From contig JAPTOF010000017.1 in assembly GCA_028554755.1 (NCBI GenBank), positions 62,001-126,000 of the forward strand: 64,000 bases of DNA. Direction: 5' to 3'. Below the pieces are notes generated by a model. The model saw only the letters and a list, made by a program, of their open reading frames with translations, was not told the origin of the DNA and ran no database searches. The DNA is from Cordia subcordata (taxonomy: Eukaryota; Streptophyta; Magnoliopsida; Boraginales; Cordiaceae). Shown here piece by piece: positions 53,514-63,079 of the stretch. The translations under genes and the position numbers were made by a program. How positions within the stretch are numbered: position 1 is the stretch's first letter; every line of letters begins with the position of its first letter.

Positions 53514-54653
53514 AGATGGTCATGGGTATCCTAAGGATTTTCCAATCTTTCTTGGGGTTAAAAGTAAACAACACAAAGAGTGATATATTTTTTGGAGGTG
53601 TTTCCAATGATGAAAACCTTGCCATTCTTGCCAAAGTGGATTTTAAAGAAGGCCCTCTTCCAATCTGGTATTTGGGCATTCCTCTAGTCTCAAGAAAGCT
53701 TAGAAGGGCTGATTATGCTCCTCTCTTAGAGAAAATTGTGAACAAGCTTGATAATTGGACCACAAAATTGGCTCCCCTATGCGGGTAGGTTGCTTTTTAT
53801 CAAATCAACACTTACCCAAATTTGTTTCTTTTGGGCTAGAATTCTCTTGCTCCCCAGAGATATTATTTCTAAAATTGAATCAAAATTCAAGGCATTCCTT
53901 TGGCAGGATATAGGTGCAAAAATCGCTTGGAAGGATATTTGTGTCCCATTTGATGAAGAGGGCTGAATGTTCAGAAAATTGGGGACATCAACACCACTTT
54001 TCTTTTAAAAAACTTTTGGAGAATGTATTCACATAGGGATTCGCTTTGGAGCAAATGGGTGCATGAGAATTATGTCAAGAATGAACCAATTTGGACTCTC
54101 TCTACACCAAAAGATGCTAGTTGAATTCTAAAAATGCTGATTAAGTGCCAAGAAATTGCAAGGAATTTTATCACTCATTCAGTGGGAAATGGCACTCGTA
54201 CACATTTTTGGCATGATAAATGGCACTCAAGTGGGGTTCTTAGCAAGAATTGGAGCTCCACCTTCCCTTCTCCGACTTTTTTTGCAAAAGTTAGAGATGC
54301 TTTCCATAAAAACACTTGGAATTGGCCCATTCATTTGTTGCATGTTTATGTTCCAACCTTCCATCTTAATGAAGAAAATGCTAATTTTTCATATGGGATC
54401 TCTCCCCAAATGGAACCTTTAGTTTCAAGCACACATGGAAGCACTTTTGAACAAAAAAAGATAAGACAAAATGGCACAATCTTGTTTGGTTCAAGGGACA
54501 CACCCTAAGGCATACATTCATATGTTGGCTTGCTTGTTGGGATAGGCTAAATACAAAATTCAGATTATTATCTTGGGGGATGGAAATCAATCCAATGTGT
54601 AATTTTTGCAACATGGGTTGAGGAACCCGCATTCTCCTCTTCTTTGAATGTTG
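53514..54653 (+). pseudogene. P7: plus-strand LINE ORF2 fragment
   Basis: MGILRIFQSFLGLKVNNTKSDIFFGG, WYLGIPLVSRKLRRADYAPLLEKI, frameshift near 53,775, SKIESKFKAFLWQDIGAKIAWKDICVPF, another frameshift near 53,965, then FITHSVGNGTRTHFWHDKWHSSG, TGA near 54,620 in the zf motif region (CNFCNMG). Cut by M5 at FFECC; its own tail must lie right of the window. Confidence 0.8.
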
Positions 54654-54726
54654 TTTTTTTTTTTTGCGATGCAATTAAATGTGGTATTTCAATAATCAAT
54701 GGACGAATGTACAAGGATTTACATGG

Positions 54727-57700
54727 CTATACAAAAATATTTTCAATCTTCCACAATTTCCCAATTTCAATATTCAACCTAGTGGAAGGGAATTTCTTTC
54801 CAAAAGTAACTTTACATCTAACATTGTTATAAATTTCTGCAAATATAGATTCTTCCATCTTGGCCTCCTTGTTGAAGAGTCTTCTATTCCTTTTGAGCCA
54901 AAGGTGATAAATTCATGCTCCAAAAAAGTGTTTTAAAATGACGGCCTTCAAATTATCATCATAGGCGTATGGAGATAGGAAAAAATCGATCTCATCCCAT
55001 TCATAGATATTTGTTGGGCAACAAGTGAGTTGGAGTCCTTTTCTCCAAATACACCTCGTGAATCCATAAGAGAAAAAGAGATGGTCCCTAGTTTCACAAC
55101 CCATGTGACAAAAGGTGCAAAGAGGGTTTATGTTCATTCCCCAATGGAGAATATTGAATTTTGTGTTAAGTTTATCCTTCAAAGCTAGCCATGTGAAGAA
55201 AGCATGCCTTGGGTTGTGTCTCTTAAACCAAGCAAGGTGATGACCCCTTAAAAGGTCTCCTTTTTGCCTCACGCATTCCCAAGTGTTTTTGAAAGTGAAA
55301 GTTCCAGTTGGACTAAGTGTCCAAGAGAAGGTATCCATATTCCCATCCACAAGAACAAAAGGATGGGGGCAAATATGGACCAAATTGATTGGCCAAATCC
55401 AAGTTGTATCTCTAAAAGTGGAACTAACTTTGGCATCCAAGGGGGGAATCATGAAAAGCATTGTTCCAATGTTGAAAAAGTGTACCTTCCAAATGCCAAT
55501 TGTCATGCCAAAAGAATGTGAGAATAACATCACCAACAATGTGCTTAGTATGCTTTCTTGCTTCAGCTAGATACTTCAAAAGTCCTTTGAAAATCCAACT
55601 AGCATCTTGTGGGCAATTAAGATTCCAAATTGATTTCCCTTTTATGCAGTTTCCATGAATCCATCGGCTCCAAAGGAAATTCCTATTTGTATACATTCTC
55701 CAAAATGTCTTGAGCACAAACGTAGTGCTAATATCCTCCATTCTTCTAATACCAAGGCCTCCCTCTTTAAATGGAAGCCAAATCTCTTTCCAAGCAACTT
55801 TTGGACTCGTATTCCTCCAAAGAAAAGCCTTGAACTTTGACTCAATAGTGACAATGACATCTTTTGGAATGTGGATAGCACTTGCCCACAAGGCACAAAT
55901 TTGGGTAAGAGTGGACTTAATGAGTAAAATTCTGCTCACATATGAAAGCCATTGATTAACCCAATTTCCAATCTTGCAATCAATCTTCTCCAAAAGAGGA
56001 AGGAAATCTGATTTTCTAAGTTTTCTTGAGACAAGGGGAATACCCAAATATCTCATTGGAAAAGCACCTTCTTTGAAATCAATTTCTTCTAAAATGGCTT
56101 GCCTTTCATCATTTTGAACTCCCCCAAAGCAAACTTCACTGTTCATTTTGTTAATCTTCAGCCCGGAATAAGATGTAAACTTGTGCAAGGTCTCCATGAT
56201 GCATTTGATTGAACTAAGATTAACCTTGCAAAAGATAAAAAAGATCATCCGCAAAACGAAGATGGTTGAGCTTAAAGCCAAAATTTGGATTCCTTGCAAG
56301 GTTGTTGAGCATGCATGCAAGGATTTCCATAGAGATAACAAAGAGATAGGGGGAGAGAGGATCTCCTTGTCTAATGCCATTTGCACCTTTGAAGTATCCT
56401 TCTCCATTAATTGAGATAGAGTAGCTTGGAGAAGAGATGCAAGCCATAATCCAGCCAATAAACTTCTTTGGAAAACCAAAAACAATGAGGGAAATCTCAA
56501 TGAATTCCCAATTTAGAGTGTCAAAAGCTTTCATGATGTCAATCTTTAAAGCACATCTTGGAGAAATGTGGTTTCTTGAATAGCCTCTAAGAAGGTCATG
56601 GGCAATATGGATATTCTCATTAATGAGTCTATTCTTTACAAAGGCTGATTGGTTCCAAGAAATGATATTCTCCATGCAACACTTCATTCTATTTGCAAGC
56701 AATTTAGAGATGCATTTGTAAAGTGTATTGCAACAAGAAATAGGCCTAAAATCCTTGACCAAAGAAGGGTTTGGGATTTTAGGTACAAGAGCAATGTAGG
56801 TTGCATTTACCTTCTCAAGGAGCTTGCATGAACCGAAGAAGTCCAAAATTGCTTTTGTGAAATCCTCCCCAATGATGTCCCACACGGCCGTGTAGAAGAA
56901 AGAGGAAAACCCATCTGGGCCTGGGCTTTTATTTGGATTAAGTGAGAAGAGAGTAACCTTAATCTCGTCCTTTGTGAAAGGTGCCAATAGTGCTCTCCTT
57001 GCTTCATCCCCAATTTGCTTCCCAATGATATCCCTAATTACTTCAACATTTGCAAAAGAAGGTGATGGAGTACCAAGAAGTTGCTTGAAGAAAAGAACAA
57101 TCTCTTCTTTGTTTTCAACATCATTTGTGAGAATGGAGCAATCTTCTTTTGTAATGGCATGGATTGTGTTCTTGATCTTCCTTCCCTTAATGGCATTGTG
57201 AAAGAACTTTATGTTTGAATCCCCATCTTTGAGCCAATTAATTCTAGACTTTTGATGAAGCATAGCTCTATATGTGGCATCAAGCTCTTCGATTTTATCA
57301 AGGAGATCCTTTTCATGATTGAGCAAATCATCCTCATGGATTCCAAGTAGAATATCATTTTGAACAACATCAAGTTTGCATCTAAGCTCTTTAATGTTGT
57401 TGGGATACTTCCAAGATGTTTCTTTTCAAAATCTTTGAGTGCCTTCTTAAGGAGTTTTTGTTTTTGCACAAACACAAACATTGGACTGCCAAAGACCCGT
57501 GTACTCCAATAGTTATTCACAAGAAGCAAAAATTCATGATGATTTGCCGAAGTGTTGTAAAATTTAAAGGGCTTTGGAGATGATGGCCAGATCTTGCAAG
57601 TGTGAATGATGAGAGGATAATGATCCGAGATCCCCGGAGTATCAATCAAGAGAGAAGTATCATGCATGGCTTGCATCCAAGGGTTATTGACCAAAACTCT

Positions 57701-58291
57701 ATCAAGCTTTGAGGCAAGGAAGAGAGTACCAAGACTTCGGTTAGACCATGTAAAATGTGGCCCCATGGCTTTAATTTCATGGAGATTTGAGTTGGAAATG
57801 CATTTCTTGAAGTCCCAAGCACTCTTTCAGATGGCAAGGGAATTTGATCTATCTTCACCATGGATATATAATTGAAGTCCCCAAGTGCGCAAAAAAAGCC
57901 TTCATCATACCATTTACTCCAAAGTTCAAGCTTGTGCCATAGAGTTATTCTTTTTGGAGCTTCATTCCTTGCATAGACAAAAAGCAATAACAAAAGATTG
58001 AGAAGAGTTTTCAAAAAAGCAAATGAGGCTTTGATCAAAAGAGTCAATTACTTTGACATGAATACTGTGCCTCTAAAAAAGCCACATTCTACCTTTGATG
58101 TTCTCATCAATGTGGCTTTCAAAACCCAATTTGCAAAAAGATGTGGAAATGGAATCAATACAATTATTCTTTTCCACTTTGCTTTCAAAAAGACAAATAA
58201 TGTCCAAGTGTTGTTCATTGACCAAGAGTTTGACTTCCTTACGCTTCTTTGAGGAGTTGAAACCCTTTATGTTCCATGAAAAAAAGATCAT
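54727..58291 (-). pseudogene. M5 ORF2 (endonuclease-RT-zf-RVT)
   Basis: All domains in one copy. Endonuclease: FFSWNIKGFNSSKKRKEV, CLFESKV, GDFNY, SDHYPLIIH, with frameshifts near 58,080 and 57,800. RT open 57,326-56,220: NPNKSPGPDGFSSFFY, FRPISCCNTLYKC, WNQSAFVKNRLINENI, IDIMKAFDTLNW, GIRQGDPLSPYLF, FADD at 56,255-56,244. Frameshift near 56,230; connection open to 55,424; zf-RVT motif CTFCHMGCETRDHLFFSY (last Cys is Tyr). C-terminal frameshift near 54,913, end ENIFV. Confidence 0.86.
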
Positions 58292-58612
58292 TGTGTGAGT
58301 GGGGGGGTGGGTCTCCCACCCGTCATGCAATGGCTCAAGATCATCTTCCCCATTCTTCCTAAGAGAAACATTACTTACTTCCATATGAGTTTCCCCATCT
58401 TCACACTTCTTCCTAATATATCTCCTTTAATATGAATTTCCCTTTCCTCTCTAACTTCATTTTCACCAAGAATTTCAAAAGGATTGCTTTGTGCCATGGA
58501 AGAAGGAAGTGGAGATTGCGCATGTTGCTTTGAAGGGGCTGGCTGAGTGCTAGTCTCATCATCTCCCTTCTTTTCATGCTCCTTTCTTTTCCCAACAACT
58601 CTCCATTCATAA
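58288..58612 (-). pseudogene. M5 ORF1, C-terminal tail
   Basis: Minus strand from 58,612: NYEWRVVGKRKEHEKKGDDETSTQP, SNPFEILGENEVREEREIHIK, ending PLTQ at TGA 58,290-58,288 inside the ATGA overlap. The EWQVVGKK-type block matches L1, P3 and P8. Continues upstream at 60,503. Confidence 0.78.
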
Positions 58613-60502
58613 TTTTTTTTTGCGAAGCAAGTAAGATTTTGTATTTGTAATCAAAATGTACAAAGATACAAAAGAATGATGCTATCCCACAATCCTATCA
58701 AGTCTCCAAGATTTACATATGTTAATATTTGTGCTTATGGGTGCAAATTTTTTACAAAAATAAACTTTACATCTAACATCATTAAAAATTACAGTAAATA
58801 GAGGTTCTTCTGTTTTAGCTTCGTTGCAAAAAATCCTTCAATTTCTTTCAGCCAAATGTGATAAATTGCTGCTCCAAGCAAAAGCTTGAGGATGGTAGCC
58901 TTCAAATTCTTTTCCAAGGCCGAAGGAGTTAAGTAATCATTGATGTCATCCCAGCTATTCAAATTTTCTGGAACATTTAGGAGGCGGAGGCCACTCCTCC
59001 AATCCTTCTTATGAAGCTACATGAGAAAAAGAGATGGTCTATTGTTTCACAATCAAGGTGACAAAAGGTGCACAATAGGCTAATTGGAATTGCTCATTGG
59101 AGAAGTTTGTACTTTGTGTTGAGCTTATCCTTAAAAGCTAGCTAAGCAAAGAAACTGTCTCAGATTGTGACCCTTAAACCAAATCAGGTTGTTACCTCTC
59201 AATGGTTCTCCTTTGCAATGTGTTTGATCCCAACTGCGCTTGAAGGAAAATTGCCCATCCGGGGACAAGGACCAAATAAACTTATCAAATCTATCATTCT
59301 CAAGAACAAAGCTTGGGGGGCTGATATGCATCAAATTTATGGGCCAATTCCACGCTCCATTAGAAAAGATAGCACTCACCTTTGCCTTGCATGGAGGGAT
59401 GGGTGAAATGTTGCTCCAATGTTGAGTGAGATTCCCTCTTCATGCCAACAATCATGCCAAAAGAATGTGTTGTTTCCATCTCCAAGTGAGAGTTTAACGT
59501 ACTTTTTTGCTTCCATCTGAAATTGAACTAGTGATTTGTGTATCCAACTAGCATCTTGAGGGCATTGAAAGCTCCAAGTGGGTTCACCTTTGAGATAGTT
59601 TGAGTGAATCCAATGACTCCAAAGAGAAGCTTTGCATGCATACATTCTCCAAAAGATCCTAAGCATAAAAATGGAATTTCTGTCCTCAAGTGTTCTTACC
59701 CCAAGGCCCCCTTCTTTATGTGGTAGACAAATGTCCTTCCATGCAACTTTTGGCCCCGTGTTCCTCCAAAGAAATGCCTTGAATTTTGTTTCAATTTTGC
59801 CATGACTTCTTTTGGAATGAGAACAACACTTGCCCAAAATGAAAAAATTTACATGTGTGGATTTAATAAGAATGAGCCTTCCCGCATAAGACAGCCATGA
59901 GTTTGTCCAATGCTCAATTTTCCCTTTGATCTTCTCCAAGAGAGGGAAAAAGAAATGCTTGATGAGTGTAGCTTTGAGATTGCCTTCAAGAACGTATGGA
60001 GTAAAAAAAGTGAGGATTTCATTCCATGATGTTGGTGGATCTTTGGAGCAACAATTTATTTCATTTGGCTGGAAAGGAACAATAGACAATTCAGCAACGG
60101 AGCAAAAATGGAAGAGCAAATCTTTTCATCCATCTTCAACCATGTTCGAACTAAATGTTCAATTGGAAAGCTTTTCACTTCTTCTTGTATCAACAAAATC
60201 ATTTGTAAGAATTGGGGAATCGAGGCTATATTAGAATGAGCTTCCCCTTCTTTTGATTCTCATGTACATCTTTTGTAATTAATATAGTGCATTCACTTTT
60301 CACGCAAAAAAAAAAATCAGATTTTCTCAATTTCCTTGAGACTAAAGGAATCCCCAAATATCTAATTGGCAAGGTTCCTTCATTGAAATCAATTTTGTCC
60401 AAGATGATTGCCTTTTCTTCATTTGAGACCCCTCTAAAAAAGATATCACTTTTCATTGAATTTATCTTAAGCCCGGATAATGTGGAGAAGATATGCAAAG
60501 TT
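58613..60502 (-). mobile_element. M6: 5'-truncated minus-strand LINE in M5 ORF1
   Basis: Flanked by TCCATTCATAA (58,602-58,612) and TCCATTCACAA (60,503-60,513). Tail TCTTACTTGCTTCGC before poly(A); broken zf-RVT part; connection region open 59,900-59,376 (KIKGKIEHWTNSWLSYAGRLILIKST, AFLWRNTGPKVAWKDICLPHKEGGLGVRTLED). T4 splits it at about 59,946-60,316; then RT end (GLKINSMKSDIFFRGVSNEEKAI, PIRYLGIPLVSRKLRKSD). Confidence 0.85.
59946..60316 (+). mobile_element. T4: LINE 3' end with 5' inversion
   Basis: 60,042-60,316 is plus-strand: FGATIYFIWLERNNRQFSNGAKMEE ... GIEAILE, 3' UTR, poly(A). 59,946-60,041 is the directly preceding segment (DPPTSWNEILTFFTPYVLEGNLKATLIKHFF) in opposite orientation. 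In L3 (17,470-17,763) the two are contiguous in one direction. The arrangement is that of twin priming. Confidence 0.88.
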
Positions 60503-61140
60503 TCCATTCACAATTTGTTTTTTGCCTTTGGGGTCTTTGTAATGGTTTTTGCACTTGATCTTGAGGATTTTCATGTATTTGTGCTTTAGGTAACAAGGGA
60601 CAAAGTTTTTCAATGTGGCCTACCACATTGCAATGGAGGCATTTTAAAGGTTTCCAAGCATACTCCACTTCCACTTTAGCTTTCGATCTATCCCTAAGCT
60701 TTGGAAAGACCTCATCCAGAAGTTGCTCATCAAGGTCAACCTCTATACAAAGTCTTGCAAATTCAAGGTTCCTTCTAGCTTCGGTCATAGCATCCACTTG
60801 AATAGGGGTGCCAATAAAAGAAGCAACATATGCCAGCCCACTCTTGGACCATAAGCTCATTGGAACATTTCTAAGCTTCACCCAAATCAGAACTTTTTTG
60901 CAACTTAGATTATGTATTCAAGGTTGGGCTTTCATTTTCTGAGAAGAATAGGCCAATTATTAACATGCCAAAGTTGTTGAAGAATCTTTTGGCAAAACTC
61001 TTCTTTCTCAAACTTAAAAATGTATAGGCCTTTTCCTTTGTTTATGATCTCAACTTTCCCGAATTTCCACCATGCTACTTCAACCATATTTTTGATAAAA
61101 TAGAAAGGGAGAGGGGCTCCAAGGAATTGTCCTACAAGAC
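60503..61140 (-). pseudogene. M5 ORF1, DUF4283 and knuckle part
   Basis: Minus strand: MRLVGQFLGAPLPFYFIKNMVEVAWWKFGKVEI, FEKEEFCQKILQQLWH, stop near 60,935, VPMSLWSKSGLAYVASFIGTPIQVDAMTEARRN, knuckle CLHCNVVGHIEKLC near 60,650-60,605, then KTNCEWKL at the M6 target. B-type ORF1. Confidence 0.83.
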
Positions 61141-61270
61141 GCACATAGAAGGAGGAATGTTTCCACCATGCTTACGCCACCACCATATCACCATCTTCCA
61201 TTAAAAACCATCAAACACTTAACCTAAACACATATCCATTCTTGTCCCTTTGCCCCTTCACTTGGATTTC

Positions 61271-63079
61271 ATGAGTAAAAAAAGAAAAGCTCTCCTCCTA
61301 CTAGAACTAGCGCTCGGCTCAAGGTAAAGAAGCAAGATTTTGGAACACGCTCTCTTGCTTGTTCGGGTTCTTCCTCCTCCAAAGCTGAGGTTGATTCAGC
61401 CTCTTCATCTCACTCTAATGGAGATGCTCAATCAACCTCAAGTTTGTTTTTCAAAGAGGTTTATGATGCACTTGAAGATGGCCATTCTTACAAGGAGCAC
61501 GTTGATGTCCATAGCAAAGCTATGGCCGAACTTGTAAGATCCCTCACTATCAACACTCAATCACGCTCTCCTCCTTCTCCAAACTCTAGATTTGGTTACT
61601 CCAAGCTTCGTGATTGCTCTCCATTGCAAAAGCCTTCTATATCTGGTCCTCCTAGTCCCTCTAAGCTTGGAGACTCCTCTCTTCATGGTTCAGTTGAAGA
61701 GAATAGAGGAAAGGAGGAGAGGTTTTTAACCAATGGTAACGCTGAAGTGCAAGGACCGAACAAAGCTTTTACACTCGGGACTGACCATCTCTCTCCTAAT
61801 CACTTCAACACCTTTTCAGACCTTTCAAAGCAAAATTTGACAACTCAAAAAGGAAGCAAGCTTTTAAGTTCAGATTCCAAAACTTTGTATGCTGGCCCAC
61901 GTGAAAGTCTTGAGGATTTCCCTCCACTTGCAAACATTTCAAGTAAAAAAGCCATGCCAAATCAGCAACTTTGGAAAGAAGACATGGCAGCCAACATTGC
62001 AAGTAAAGTGCCATTTCATCTTGATACAAATCAGAAACCTTCTTCCTCATCGAAAGATGGTTTACGGGTTCATATTCAACGCAATGGTGGAGACGTTTTT
62101 CAAGGCAACCCCTCCTCTTTGAAGGATGTTTTGAAGAGGTAGCATGAAGAAAACAAAGCTCACTCCAACCCTCTTCAAAAAGCACAAGGAGTCAAGACAA
62201 GTGCTAAATCAGCAAAATACTTGGCGCAAACCACTTTGGCAAGGTTGATATTCATTCTAAAGGAAAGGGTCTCTTCATTTTCAGATTTGATAAAGAAGAG
62301 TATTGTCAAAAGGTTCTCCAACAACTATGGCATGTCAACCATAGGCCACTTTTGTTGAGGAAATGGGAAATCTCGAGTTTGTCAACTTATCTTGCAAAAA
62401 AGTCCCTATTTGGGTTAAGCTTTGGGATGTTCCATTGAGCCTTTATTCTAAAAGAGGACTTGGTTATATTACCTCTTTCATTGGGAAGCCAATCCAAATG
62501 GATGCCCTCACCGATTCAAGAAAGAATTTGGATTTTGCTAGAGTTTGTATTGAAGTTGATTTGGAAGAAAACCTTCCGGATGTGGTTTTTCCAAAACTTA
62601 GCAATGGTTCAAGGGCTAAGGTTATGGTGGAATATGCTTGGAAGCCAACAAAATGCTCTCATTGCAAGATGGTCGGCCATGTGGAGGATCAATGCCCACT
62701 TAAGCCGAAAGCTCAACCTCAAAAGCAAATAGCAAGCCAGGCCACAAAAACTCGTTATGAGTGGCAAGCCGTGAGCAAGAAAGCTCCATTGAAGAGTAGT
62801 AATGCACCTAATGACTACCGAGGTGAAGGATCTTCTTCAAAGGCTAAGGAATCATCTCTAAAGCATCCCATAGCTAGGGTCCCTCTTGATCCCTCAAGCT
62901 CTAAAATTATGCACTCAAATCACTTTGAGATTCTTGGTCATGTGGGGGAAGGTGAAAATGAAGATCAAAGGCACCTTGAACAGAATAGTAGGGAAGAAGA
63001 ATTGGGTAATTTTGACCTTCTGAATGCAAATTGCCATCATGAAATAGAGCCGAGTGCTCCTCCATTACCTCCTCAATGA
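61271..63079 (+). pseudogene. P8 ORF1 with internal deletion
   Basis: ATG at 61,271 (MSKK...); a one-base loss in the following A-rich tract puts the SSPPTRTSARLKVKKQDFG block in another frame. Then FFKEVYDALEDGHSYKEH, RESLEDFPPLANIS near 61,910, TAG at 62,140-62,142. Near 62,218 the reading jumps into the middle of DUF4283 (HFGKVDIHSKGKGLFIF): the first half of that domain (WSHCLVGQFLG block) is deleted. Open 62,363-63,079 with VPIWVKLWDVPLSLYSKRG, knuckle CSHCKMVGHVEDQC near 62,656-62,700 and the end PSAPPLPPQ. Confidence 0.85.

Larger units (their letters stand above)
54654..61140 (-). mobile_element. M5: near-complete minus-strand LINE
   Basis: Poly(T) 54,654-54,665, 3' UTR, whole ORF2 (54,727-58,291), ATGA junction (58,288-58,291) and most of ORF1 (58,288-58,612 and 60,503-61,140). 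M6 and T4 are nested in ORF1, and P8 cuts the 5' side at 61,140. Inserted in P7. Confidence 0.85.

Noticed and set aside
53008..54653. M4 and P7 as the two halves of one twin-primed LINE
   Set aside because: Both contain the same zf-RVT region (FRLLSWG ... CNFCNMG and YRILSWG ... CSFCNLACE) with different sequence, so they overlap in content and must be different elements.
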